In this document: piece after piece, positions 6,586-13,501 of the stretch | How positions within the stretch are numbered: position 1 is the first letter of the stretch | Layout: every line of letters begins with the position of its first letter | DNA from: Candidatus Bathyarchaeota archaeon | GTDB lineage: Archaea > Thermoproteota > Bathyarchaeia > Bathyarchaeales > DTEX01 | Direction of reading: 5' to 3' | Length of the DNA: 16,690 nucleotides | Assembly (NCBI GenBank): GCA_021158305.1 | Contig: JAGGUU010000186.1 | Span: 1-16,690 of the forward strand | Notes under the pieces: model-generated | Told to the model about the DNA's origin: nothing | Database searches by the model: none | The model's input: the letters and a program-made list of their open reading frames with translations, nothing else | Translations under genes and position numbers: made by a program

Positions 6586-8193
6586 ATGCCTGAGAGAGTC
6601 CTCCAGAATTCTTCGTATTTAAACGCTAAATCGACGACAAGAACGAATACTCGTGTAAAGGATGTAAGCTGCATAAGCGGCATGTGTCCACTATGCATAA
6701 AAGAGTGTCCTTTCCTATGCGAAATCTCTCTATCAGCCTTTAGAGGAAGGGAAGCATTATATCCTGCTCCGGAGCAATTCGGAGCAAGCACAGCAGGCGC
6801 TTTGAAAGATTACGGATTAGACTGGTCTCACTTCAACATTCTATCGGCTCTTATCGGCGCTAAGGGCATAGAGGCTGATTCCGATGTAGCAATCTTTCCA
6901 AACGTGGATATTACAAGCGAGGTTGCGGGGATACCTTTAAAGCTCCCCATAGTCATAGGTGCATATGGATCCACGGAGGTAGCTAGGGTTAATTGGGAAG
7001 GCTTAGCGATCGGAGCGGCGCTATCAGGAATTCTCATAACGATAGGAGAGAACGTCTGTGGAATGGATCCTGAAGCCGTCATCACAAATGGAAAAGTAAC
7101 ATATTCCAAAGAGCTTAAACGCAGAGTTGAAGCCTTCAGAAAATTCTGGGATGGAAAACACGGCGATATAGCGGTTCAAACAAACGTTGAGGATCAAAGA
7201 TTAGGCGTAGATGTCTATGCTATATCTAAACTGGAAGTCAACGTGATTGAAAGGAAGTGGGGGCAAGGTGCGAAGGCTATCGGAGGAGAAGTAAGGATAC
7301 GGGACTTGAAGAAGGCAATCATGCTTAAGAAACGGGGCTATATTGTTCATCCTGATCCTGAAGACCCAACTGTTCAGGAGGCTTTCAAAGACGGAGTCTT
7401 TACATCTTTTGAGAGGCATAGCAGAGTGGGTATGCCGTCTGAGAGAGACTTTCTGGAGGATATCGACTGGCTGAGAGAGCAAGGAGCTAAACATGTAATG
7501 TTGAAGACCGGGGCCTATAGACCGGCGGTGGTAGCCTTTACAATGAAGCTCGCCTCAGAAGCTAAGATTGACGCGGTGACCTTTGATGGTGCCGGAGGGG
7601 GAACGGGAATGAGCCCTGTACCCATGATGGATGAGATGGGTACTCCAACGGTATATCTGGAGGCTCAAGTTCTAAAGTGCGCTGAGATCCTTAGAAAGAA
7701 GGGTAAACACGTGCCAGATATCATAATGGCCGGCGGCTTCATAAATGAAACACAGATCTTCAAGTCGATTGCCATGAGCAACTTCGGTGAAGGACCATAC
7801 GTCAAGGCGATATTGATGGGAAGAGCTCCAATAACTGCCGTTATGAAGTCGGAATACTTCTGTGAACTGGCAGAGAAAGGGAAGCTGCCAAAAGATTTCA
7901 GAAATAGGTATGGAGATACACCGGATAAGTTCTTCATATCTACGCCTGAGCTGAAAAACACCTTCGGAGAGAAATTCAAAGATATTCCTTGGGGAGCCAT
8001 TGGATTGTATACTTATCTAACAGGCCGAATAGGAGTCGGATTGAAGCAGCTGATGGCAGGAGTCAGGAAATGGAAACTTAATCTTTTAGATAGAAGTGAC
8101 CTTGTCTCTCTAACAGAGAGAGCTGCGAAAGCAACGGGAATCCCATTAATCGAAGAGATTGAAAAGGATGCCATTGAAAGGATTCTAGGATAA
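6586..8193 (+). CDS. FMN-binding glutamate-synthase-like (GltS domain) protein with N-terminal Cys cluster
   Basis: A 535-residue stand-alone relative of the FMN/Fe-S central domain of glutamate synthase. Family-like stretches are WGQGAK at 225-230, FDGAGGGTGMSP at 333-344 (DGGTGASP in GltS), MAGGFINETQI at 381-391 and LMGR at 410-413, all on the FMN side of the TIM barrel. There is no glutaminase domain and no FAD/NADPH subunit gene nearby, so by itself it cannot be a classical GOGAT. After LMGR, where GltS carries the 3Fe-4S cysteines, none of that pattern is present. Instead five cysteines (C29, C34, C37, C41, C45) crowd the N-terminus in a CxxxxCxxCxxxCxxxC pattern, suggesting a relocated iron-sulfur site. 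The start is supported by GGAGAG 8 bases upstream. The likely role is an FMN oxidoreductase or amidotransferase-like enzyme of unknown substrate. Confidence 0.8.
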   Translation: MPERVLQNSSYLNAKSTTRTNTRVKDVSCISGMCPLCIKECPFLCEISLSAFRGREALYPAPEQFGASTAGALKDYGLDWSHFNILSALIGAKGIEADSDVAIFPNVDITSEVAGIPLKLPIVIGAYGSTEVARVNWEGLAIGAALSGILITIGENVCGMDPEAVITNGKVTYSKELKRRVEAFRKFWDGKHGDIAVQTNVEDQRLGVDVYAISKLEVNVIERKWGQGAKAIGGEVRIRDLKKAIMLKKRGYIVHPDPEDPTVQEAFKDGVFTSFERHSRVGMPSERDFLEDIDWLREQGAKHVMLKTGAYRPAVVAFTMKLASEAKIDAVTFDGAGGGTGMSPVPMMDEMGTPTVYLEAQVLKCAEILRKKGKHVPDIIMAGGFINETQIFKSIAMSNFGEGPYVKAILMGRAPITAVMKSEYFCELAEKGKLPKDFRNRYGDTPDKFFISTPELKNTFGEKFKDIPWGAIGLYTYLTGRIGVGLKQLMAGVRKWKLNLLDRSDLVSLTERAAKATGIPLIEEIEKDAIERILG

Positions 8194-8248
8194 AAAGCAC
8201 GTGCACATAATGATTTGAATCTTACATTCATCCTTCAGAATCTTCCTT

Positions 8249-8341
8249 TCATATTTTCTCCTCAGATTCCGCTTTCCTCTTTATTTCTTTAACCTCTTCA
8301 CTCCATGAGTATCTTGACCTGAAAAAGTCACTAATGATCAT
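8249..8341 (-). CDS. Possible 30-aa microprotein or gene fragment
   Basis: The ATG at 8341-8339 opens a 30-residue frame, beginning MIISDFFRSRYSW and then a highly charged helix-like run (SEEVKEIKRKAESEEK) before TGA. The Glu/Lys/Arg-rich composition with AAA, AGG and GAG codons looks coded rather than random, but no ribosome site precedes it. It may be the C-terminal remnant of a lost gene. No family is recognised. Confidence 0.2.
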   Translation of the reverse strand: MIISDFFRSRYSWSEEVKEIKRKAESEEKI

Positions 8342-8357
8342 TGAGTAGGGTCATAGT

Positions 8358-8504
8358 ATGGATAAACAGCCAGCTAACAAAGAATGGACGAAACATGACG
8401 AGAAAACTCTGCTTAGAAGGATAACTCGATACGTAAAAGTATGTAAATTGCGACAGAAACGCGTTTTCTGCAGCCTGAAGCAGATGGATGAGTCTCAAAG
8501 TTAA
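8358..8504 (+). CDS. Possible 48-aa basic small protein
   Basis: The ATG at 8358 opens 48 codons, beginning MDKQPANKEWTKHDEKTLL and followed by a basic stretch rich in Arg and Lys with two cysteines, ending TAA at 8502-8504. The EWTKHDEKTLLRRI part faintly recalls the first helix of SANT/Myb-like or other DNA-binding folds, but this is only a resemblance. The ribosome site is poor (TAGGG about 8 bases upstream). It sits alone between two plus-strand genes. Low confidence that it is translated. Confidence 0.28.
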   Translation: MDKQPANKEWTKHDEKTLLRRITRYVKVCKLRQKRVFCSLKQMDESQS

Positions 8505-8668
8505 AGAGAATATATTGAAGCTACGAATATGAAACGGATATCTACTATCGTCATTTCCTCCATAGCTCGCGGACGGATATGATCTCCTTAAATATGGCTT
8601 CATCTTCACTTGAGACTCTATCTTTACTCTCGCATCTTGCTTTCTAATACTCATTGGAAGTAAAAATG

Positions 8669-8678
8669 CTTAAATAAT
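8669..8678 (+). promoter_or_regulatory. TATA-like box for the MetE-like pair
   Basis: CTTAAATAAT gives an expected transcript start near 8700. This leaves a leader of about 55 bases before the chosen ATG at 8755, which includes TTGGAGGAA at 8737-8745. Confidence 0.4.
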
Positions 8679-8754
8679 CTGTACGTGGTAAAGATGGACT
8701 AGCCTTCAAATCGATGTGATAAGGGCACACTATACTTTGGAGGAATATATAATT

Positions 8755-9717
8755 ATGAGTAGAGTAATCCCAACAACTGTAGGTAGCTATCCTCGTCCCC
8801 CATGGTTTAGGGAATACCTCAGGAAGGTTGAGGGATTACAAAAAGAAGGCGGTGGGGGAATAGACGAAGCCACCTACGCGAAGGCAGTGGCTGAAGTTAT
8901 ACGTGAACAAAGAGACGCTGGCGTAAAGGTCTTTACTGATGGTCAGCTTCTCTGGCATGATCTCCTCTGTTATCTGGCAACTAGAATCGATGGTTTTGAA
9001 ATGAACGGGCTGGTAAGATACTTCGATAACAACCTCTACTACAGGATACCGAAGGTTAAAGCCAGGCTTGAAAGGAAGAGAAACATAATAGTCGACGAAT
9101 TCAGAGTCGCGTACAGCATAGAACGTGAAATGAAAGCCGTGCTCTCATGCTTCACTCTTGCAACCCTCTCTGAAGACGAGTTTTACGGAAACAAAGCTGA
9201 TCTAGTGATGGATATTGCACATATAATGAACCAGGAGGCAAAAGAACTAGTTAAGAGGGGAGCTAAATACATCCAGATCGATGAGCCTTCATTACTCTAC
9301 GCTGAAAAGGAAGATTTGAGCATCATGAAGGATGCTATAGAAGTCATTAGGCAAGATGTAGACGCGAAATTCTTCTTGGTCACTTATTTTAGTGATGCTG
9401 AAAGAATCTTCCCAGAAGTGCTGGACTTCAATGTCGACGTTATAGGCTTAGACTTCGTAGAGGGCTACGAGAAGAATCTTGATCTGCTGAGAGAGTACGG
9501 TGTGGATAAGGAAATTCAAGCTGGAGTTGTTGATGGGAGAACGACGAAGATGGAAGATGAAGAGCAGGTTAGGCGAAAAGTTGAAGCCATAGACGAGATC
9601 GTTGATGGAGAGACATTATATGTCTCCCCAAATACGGGACTTGAGTTCCTGCCTTATAGTAAGGCATCTGAGAAGCTTAAAGTTCTATGCAGGTCGGTAG
9701 GTGATATAAATGAATAG
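8755..9717 (+). CDS. MetE-like barrel lacking all zinc ligands
   Basis: A 320-residue relative of the C-terminal (catalytic) barrel of cobalamin-independent methionine synthase, starting SRVIPTTVGSYPRP as that family does. Aligned to the next gene, its numbering matches residue for residue at the key sites. Where the paralogue has zinc ligands H209, C211, E233 and C294, this protein has V209, Y211, D233 and T294, so it should not bind the catalytic zinc. The barrel landmark IQIDEPSLL (173-181) is kept. Its 3' end overlaps the paralogue's start by 8 bases, so the two are translated together and may form a heterodimer resembling the two barrels of full-length MetE. ATG 8755 has GGAGG upstream. 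A GTG at 8716 would add 13 residues that the family lacks. The role may be structural or substrate-binding rather than catalytic. Confidence 0.8.
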   Translation: MSRVIPTTVGSYPRPPWFREYLRKVEGLQKEGGGGIDEATYAKAVAEVIREQRDAGVKVFTDGQLLWHDLLCYLATRIDGFEMNGLVRYFDNNLYYRIPKVKARLERKRNIIVDEFRVAYSIEREMKAVLSCFTLATLSEDEFYGNKADLVMDIAHIMNQEAKELVKRGAKYIQIDEPSLLYAEKEDLSIMKDAIEVIRQDVDAKFFLVTYFSDAERIFPEVLDFNVDVIGLDFVEGYEKNLDLLREYGVDKEIQAGVVDGRTTKMEDEEQVRRKVEAIDEIVDGETLYVSPNTGLEFLPYSKASEKLKVLCRSVGDINE

Positions 9718-10684
9718 AAGATTGCTTCCAACAACAGTTGTAGGTAGCTATCCTAAGCCAAACTGGCTTCGAAGATTGATAAGAGAGTATGAAAAAGGGG
9801 AGATTTCCGATAAAGTTATGAGACGAGCATATGATGACGCTGTTAAAGCCGTAGTTAAAGAACAGGAACTAGCCGGCGTCGATATACTCTGGGATGGTGA
9901 GATGAGACGGGATGAGATGACATCATACTTTGCAAGGCGCATAGAAGGATTCACGATCTACGGCGAAGTGAGAGTCTGGGGCAACAACTATTATCCCAAA
10001 CCAGCCATAGTTGACGAGCTCCGCTACAAAGACGAGCTTGCAGTTTCAGACTACAAATTTCTTAGGAAGATAACTGATCATGAAATAAAGGTTCCAATAA
10101 CCGGCCCCTATACGCTTGTCGACTGGAGCTTCAATGAATATTATAGAACGCGCGAGGAAGCAGTATATGCGCTGGCAGAGGTGATTAATCAAGAATTAAG
10201 AAGGCTCGTTGATGAGGGAGCGAATTATATTCAAATAGACGATCCTGCGGTTCCAACGCATCCTGAGGAGATCGAAGTTGCTAAGAACTCCATAGAGATC
10301 GTGACTAGAGGGGTGAACGCTTACATAGGGATGCATATGTGTTACGGTGACTATTCTAAGATCTACCCGGAGATCTTAGAATTTAACGTGGATCAAATAG
10401 ACCTTGAATTTGCGAATAGAGGCTTTAAGGATGTAGAGATCTTCAAGGAGTATGAATTCACAAAGGATCTCGGCTTCGGCTGCATTGACGTCCACACCAG
10501 AAGAATAGAAAGCGTGGAAGAGATAAAAGATAATATAAGGAAAGCCTTCAGCATAGTTGAACCCAAGAGAGTTTACGTTGATCCCGACTGCGGGTTAAAA
10601 CTACTCCCATCCGAAGTGGCATTCGAAAAATTAAGGAATATGTGTCAAGCCGCTAGAGAGCTAAGAGAAGAGCTAGAAGGCTAA
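9710..10684 (+). CDS. MetE-like methyltransferase (core methionine synthase type), zinc site intact
   Basis: A 324-residue homologue of the catalytic domain of cobalamin-independent methionine synthase. In this family zinc activates a thiol, usually homocysteine, to accept a methyl group. The zinc ligands are all visible: H209 and C211 in MHMCYGD, E233 in DLEFAN, and C294 in DPDCGL. The start is LLPTTVVGSYPKP, and the barrel motif IQIDDPAVP lies at 174-182. It lacks the N-terminal MetE domain, like archaeal core-MetE (Mes) enzymes that take methyl groups from corrinoid proteins or other donors rather than methyl-folate (family knowledge). The methyl donor here is not shown by the sequence. 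The ATG at 9710 follows GGTGAT and overlaps the upstream paralogue by 8 bases. It is probably methionine synthesis, but methyl transfer to another thiol is possible. Confidence 0.85.
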   Translation: MNRRLLPTTVVGSYPKPNWLRRLIREYEKGEISDKVMRRAYDDAVKAVVKEQELAGVDILWDGEMRRDEMTSYFARRIEGFTIYGEVRVWGNNYYPKPAIVDELRYKDELAVSDYKFLRKITDHEIKVPITGPYTLVDWSFNEYYRTREEAVYALAEVINQELRRLVDEGANYIQIDDPAVPTHPEEIEVAKNSIEIVTRGVNAYIGMHMCYGDYSKIYPEILEFNVDQIDLEFANRGFKDVEIFKEYEFTKDLGFGCIDVHTRRIESVEEIKDNIRKAFSIVEPKRVYVDPDCGLKLLPSEVAFEKLRNMCQAARELREELEG

Positions 10685-10721
10685 GATGGCTTTAACAGAA
10701 AAAGAGAACTGAATACTTTCA

Positions 10722-11225
10722 TTACTCATATGGGATAGTTTTGAATCCTCCCTCGCCGAAGTTATAGAGTCTATACTTATACTTTTCCGAAACATATGAC
10801 GCTAAGACTTCCCCTGCAAATATCGTATGATCCCCAGCCGTCATTTTTCCACCAACCTTGCACTCGAAACATGCAACAGCATCCTTGATCAAAGGCGGCT
10901 TGACATACTTGGGCTTCATCGTCTCTATGCCGTACTCAGCGAATTTATCAGCATCCCTCCCTGAGCATGAACCTGTATATCTGATGAGATCCTCCATCTC
11001 CTCATTTGGAAAGACTATGACGAACTCCCCCGTCTCTTCAATAAGCTCATGGGTATAGTTCTTATGACTAATACACACAGCGAGCATCGGCGGATTTGCC
11101 GACGCAACTGTACACCAGCCTGCAGGCATAACGTTAGGTTTACCTGAAGAGTCGCAGCTGACTACGAGTACAACAGGCTCTGGATACTTCCTCTTTATAG
11201 CTTCAGACCATTCAACCTCTCTCAC
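10722..11225 (-). CDS. Flavin-reductase-like FMN-binding split-barrel protein
   Basis: A 167-residue protein of the flavin reductase-like / flavoredoxin family, whose members bind FMN in a split barrel and reduce flavin or other small acceptors with NAD(P)H or partner electrons. Family-like stretches are PVVLVVSCDSSGKPNVMPAGW at 17-37, the ASANPPMLAVCIS strand at 42-54 next to the flavin site, TGSCSGRDADKF at 84-95 and GDHTIFAGEV at 131-140. Length is normal for the family. Start is GTG at 11225, with GGTGAGG a few bases upstream. It converges with the MetE-like pair (stops 37 bases apart) and is divergent from the SIMPL gene across a region holding a perfect inverted repeat. The physiological substrate is unknown, and no partner oxygenase gene is seen in the window. 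Confidence 0.82.
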   Translation of the reverse strand: MREVEWSEAIKRKYPEPVVLVVSCDSSGKPNVMPAGWCTVASANPPMLAVCISHKNYTHELIEETGEFVIVFPNEEMEDLIRYTGSCSGRDADKFAEYGIETMKPKYVKPPLIKDAVACFECKVGGKMTAGDHTIFAGEVLASYVSEKYKYRLYNFGEGGFKTIPYE

Positions 11226-11290
11226 ACCGCCTCACCATCTTCTGATAATACTCAAGCTTCAACCTAAGATTAAAGTAGCCGTCTAGATTT

Positions 11291-11307
11291 TAGAACGAGC
11301 TGTTCTA
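11291..11307. repeat. Perfect 6-bp inverted repeat with 5-base spacer, operator candidate
   Basis: TAGAAC-GAGCT-GTTCTA sits between the divergent flavin-reductase and SIMPL genes. It lies just before a plus-strand TATA-like GGATTTATTAG at 11314-11324 and upstream of a minus-strand TTTAATC near 11266-11272. The size and spacing suit a dimeric helix-turn-helix regulator controlling one or both genes. The assignment is inference from symmetry and position. Confidence 0.4.
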
Positions 11308-11313
11308 TTAACT

Positions 11314-11324
11314 GGATTTATTAG
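11314..11324 (+). promoter_or_regulatory. TATA-like box for the SIMPL gene
   Basis: GGATTTATTAG gives a transcript start near 11345, about 12 bases before the TTG start, so the leader just contains the GGTGG ribosome site at 11346-11350. Confidence 0.4.
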
Positions 11325-11356
11325 CCGGGAAATCTATTGTTGCTTGGTGGAAAAGA

Positions 11357-12163
11357 TTGACTCTTCAAAGAAGCCGCTTAATACTACTGATTCTAGCTTT
11401 CATTGCAACATCATCATCTGCTATGGCGATCTATTATTGGAGCCTCAGCAATGCTCCGAAAACGGAGCTCGTATCTGCACAGTTTCCAACAGGCATTCCA
11501 TACACCATCAGCGCTAGTAGAATCTCAGCTACAGAAACTCAGCAAGCAAGTAATACGATTCTTGTATCCGGATCAGGAACAGCATCTGCCCAAGCCGACG
11601 AGGCGACAATCATTCTTGGAGTTCAGACAGAGGGAAAGATAGCATCTGAGGCAAGTAGAAGAAACGCTGAGTTAATGAATGCGGTAATAAATGCTCTGAA
11701 AAGCTTAGGCATAACCGAGGAGAATATGAAAACCATATCCTACAGTATCCAACCAATTTACTCACCCAAGAACTACACAAAAATAGTTGGCTACAGAGTG
11801 ACAAACATGATCTCGGTTAAAGTCATGGACATGAACCTCATAGGCGCCGTTATCGATGCAGCCGCAGAGAATGGAGCGAATAGGATCCGCGGCGTCTCCT
11901 TCGAATTATCACAAGAAAAACGGGAAGAGCTTGTGAGGAAAGCATATATAGCGGCCCTTAAAGACGCAGAAAACAAAGCATCGCTCATAGCCAAGACTCT
12001 GGGGCTTAAAATAACGGGCGTATACTCCGTCAGCGAGAGAGTTTATCAGCCATATCAACCATTTAGATACGATATTGCCGCAGAAGCCTTTAAGGGCACG
12101 CCTATAATCGAAGGTAAACTTAGCATCTCAGTAACGGTACAAGTCATATACACCTTTGAATAA
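11357..12163 (+). CDS. SIMPL-domain (DUF541) secreted or membrane-anchored protein
   Basis: A 268-residue protein with an N-terminal hydrophobic anchor or uncleaved signal (about residues 7-27) after a basic TLQRSR start. A Ser/Thr-rich linker follows (about 36-66), then a SIMPL/DUF541 domain from about 67 to the end, starting ILVSGSGTASAQADEATI, the usual entry strand of this fold. The mid-domain YRVTNMISVKV at 145-155 and the late EGKLSISVTVQVIY strand at 252-265 also fit. Bacterial SIMPL proteins are periplasmic or surface proteins, and some form cage-like oligomers. The archaeal role is unknown. The start is TTG at 11357, chosen because GGTGG lies 6 bases upstream. Tyr/Pro-rich VYQPYQPFRYD at 229-239 is an exposed-loop candidate. 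It ends just before a T6 run. Confidence 0.85.
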   Translation: MTLQRSRLILLILAFIATSSSAMAIYYWSLSNAPKTELVSAQFPTGIPYTISASRISATETQQASNTILVSGSGTASAQADEATIILGVQTEGKIASEASRRNAELMNAVINALKSLGITEENMKTISYSIQPIYSPKNYTKIVGYRVTNMISVKVMDMNLIGAVIDAAAENGANRIRGVSFELSQEKREELVRKAYIAALKDAENKASLIAKTLGLKITGVYSVSERVYQPYQPFRYDIAAEAFKGTPIIEGKLSISVTVQVIYTFE

Positions 12164-12180
12164 ACCCAAAAACTTCATCC

Positions 12181-12186
12181 TTTTTT
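12181..12186 (+). terminator. T6 terminator after the SIMPL gene
   Basis: A T6 run follows CATCC 17 bases after the stop. U-rich tracts of this kind commonly end archaeal transcripts, and it fits the convergent arrangement with the minus-strand tRNA. Confidence 0.45.
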
Positions 12187-12385
12187 AACTATGAGAAATC
12201 ATATATCCCTCATGCAGAAGTTCATCTGGCAAATAAGAAAGCGGTGAGACTTCTCGGTCAATTATGACTTTACTACTCACGGATTAAGTTTCATGACGGA
12301 TTAAATATAGAATGTAATTGCGGAGCCGTCTTAGGAAATTAAGGACGTATTAAGGAATGACTTAAAGACCGTAAACGTAAGATTT

Positions 12386-12398
12386 TGTGATTGTCACA
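12386..12398. repeat. TGTGA-TTG-TCACA palindrome near the tRNA 3' end
   Basis: A perfect 5-bp inverted repeat with a 3-base centre, 16 bases beyond the tRNA's encoded CCA on the minus strand. It could form a small hairpin at the 3' end of the tRNA transcript or be a protein site. Short enough to be chance. Confidence 0.25.
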
Positions 12399-12413
12399 GC
12401 GATCTTTATTTTA

Positions 12414-12521
12414 TGGTGCGGGGAGCGGGATTTGAACCCGCGAACCCCTACGGGACAGGCTCCTGAAGCTTACGCGCAAACCTTTTGCTCTGCGCCTTTG
12501 ACCTGGCTTGGCTATCCCCGC
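12414..12521 (-). tRNA. tRNA-Leu(CAG) with a 20-base intron at position 29/30 and encoded CCA
   Basis: After removing the intron the RNA folds fully: acceptor GCGGGGA/TCCCCGC, D-stem GCC/GGC, anticodon stem CAGGC/GCCTG around loop TTCAGGA (anticodon CAG at 12465-12463), a long class-II variable arm TCCCGTAGGGGTTC, T-arm GCGGG-TTCAAAT-CCCGC, discriminator A, and an encoded CCA at 12416-12414. The variable arm, discriminator A and anticodon all indicate leucine. Without the intron removed, the anticodon stem cannot pair: its 5' strand is split as CAG...GC. The gene lies 52 bases after the UbiA-family stop on the same strand. A TATA-like AAGTATATTG near 12540 could give it its own promoter. Confidence 0.93.
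12470..12489 (-). other. Non-canonical tRNA intron with complete bulge-helix-bulge motif
   Basis: Twenty bases between tRNA positions 29 and 30. The splice-site fold is complete: outer helix AAG/CTT, central 4-bp helix GCGC/GCGT (one G-U pair), two 3-base bulges AG^A and AA^G each cut after the second base, and an inner intron hairpin GCAAA/TTTGC with loop AGG. This is the substrate shape of archaeal tRNA splicing endonuclease. Only this boundary restores the CAGGC/GCCTG stem, so the intron ends are unambiguous. Confidence 0.9.
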
Positions 12522-12573
12522 TTTTCTAATACTAACAATATACTTTTGCATCTTAGGTAAAAAATATTTGTTG

Positions 12574-13443
12574 CTATTTGCCGGCTATAAAAGCAATCAT
12601 ACCCATTAGCATGCATGCAAGAATTAAACTCTTTATCTTCCTTGCGTTTTGACGCGTCGGATTTCGAATGAGCATCACCGATGAAAGAATGAAACCAGCA
12701 TCTGTGACTGCAACGAATGGAATGAACCATGCTGAGACTATGCTTATGACTGGAGGCACAATGCTTAGGATAACGGCGGAGAGAATCATAGCTGAAGCAA
12801 CCGTGGCAGCCACTTCTTCACCATAAACTACTGCCACTGTTCTTATATTCTTAGCTCGATCACCGCTCACGTCAACTATTCCCTTCGTTACCTCTCGACC
12901 CGTATTTGATAGAAAAGCCATCATAGAGAAGAGAAGTATCTTCAAATCAATAGCATCACTGACTATGAAGCTTCCATATATGAATGGAATGGCGACGCAG
13001 AAGCTTACAAGCATATTTCCCAGTAGCCCTGTCTGTTTACCTCTAAATGCATAAATCGTAGAGACAACTATAGAAATTAACGCAAGCAGCAGCGTCTTCA
13101 AATTTATGAGTAATGAAGCGGCTAGACCAATTAGCACCATAGCTGCGGCTAGAAGTAGGCTTTCCTCTAACTTTACTACTCCGCTTGGAAGCGGTCGATC
13201 TGGTTCATTTATCTTATCAATCTCGTAATCACAGTAGTCATTTATTGCCATCGAAGCCCCAGAGAGAGTGAAGGCCGTTAAAGCTCCCAAAAGAAGCTTT
13301 TGCAGAAGATGGGGAGATAGGGGCACATTTAGAGACAACCATGCTCCAACGAAGACGGCTAAGCTCATCATTAATCCATTAACTGGACGTATAATCCTTA
13401 TGAAGCCTAATATTCTCCTTTTCAATGTAGAGACACCGAACAC
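12574..13443 (-). CDS. UbiA-family prenyltransferase, probable digeranylgeranylglyceryl phosphate synthase
   Basis: A 289-residue membrane enzyme of the UbiA family. In archaea the usual member of this type transfers the second geranylgeranyl group in ether-lipid synthesis. Both acidic prenyl-diphosphate/Mg2+ motifs are present: NDYCDYEID at 68-76, followed by the family's NEPDRPLPSG at 79-88, and DVSGDRAKNIRT at 191-202. About eight or nine hydrophobic helices surround them (first 23-40, last 273-287). The start is GTG at 13443. A TATA-like AAAAATAATTATTC at 13465-13478 puts transcription at about the start codon itself, suggesting a leaderless message. TTG 13425 would shorten it by six residues. 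It is divergent from proBA. Menaquinone or heme O branches of UbiA are less likely because of the NEPDRPLPSG form. Confidence 0.88.
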   Translation of the reverse strand: MFGVSTLKRRILGFIRIIRPVNGLMMSLAVFVGAWLSLNVPLSPHLLQKLLLGALTAFTLSGASMAINDYCDYEIDKINEPDRPLPSGVVKLEESLLLAAAMVLIGLAASLLINLKTLLLALISIVVSTIYAFRGKQTGLLGNMLVSFCVAIPFIYGSFIVSDAIDLKILLFSMMAFLSNTGREVTKGIVDVSGDRAKNIRTVAVVYGEEVAATVASAMILSAVILSIVPPVISIVSAWFIPFVAVTDAGFILSSVMLIRNPTRQNARKIKSLILACMLMGMIAFIAGK

Positions 13444-13464
13444 AACGACAAAGTGGATAATCGT

Positions 13465-13478
13465 TGAATAATTATTTT
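13465..13478 (-). promoter_or_regulatory. TATA-like box for the UbiA-family gene
   Basis: On the minus strand this reads AAAAATAATTATTC, with its centre about 28 bases before the GTG at 13443, so the start codon would lie at or within a few bases of the transcript's 5' end. Confidence 0.4.
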
Positions 13479-13501
13479 TCGGCGGAATCCGGGAGGGAAA
13501 G

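Larger units (their letters stand above)
8194..8754. other. 561-base gap with only tiny ORFs
   Basis: The palindrome GCACGTGC follows the GltS-like stop at 8197-8204. Beyond it are a 30-codon minus frame (8249-8341), a 48-codon plus frame (8358-8504) and a TATA-like box near 8669-8678 serving the next gene. A 107-codon minus frame at 8331-8654 was judged non-coding, because its composition is unlike its neighbours and it has no ribosome site. No RNA gene was recognised. Confidence 0.5.

Noticed and set aside
8197..8204. GCACGTGC palindrome just after the GltS-like gene
   Set aside because: Eight bases of symmetry next to an overlapping GTGCAC is expected by chance now and then, and it has no run of T after it to act as a terminator.
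8331..8654. 107-codon minus-strand frame in the gap before the MetE-like pair
   Set aside because: Composition is rich in Ser, Phe, His and Tyr, unlike the neighbouring genes. There is no ribosome site and no recognisable motif, and it is contradicted by better-looking short frames on both strands.
12386..12398. TGTGA-N3-TCACA read as a CRP-type operator
   Set aside because: It resembles bacterial CRP half-sites, but it lies beyond the 3' end of a tRNA in a convergent region, not at a promoter. It is kept only as a small repeat.
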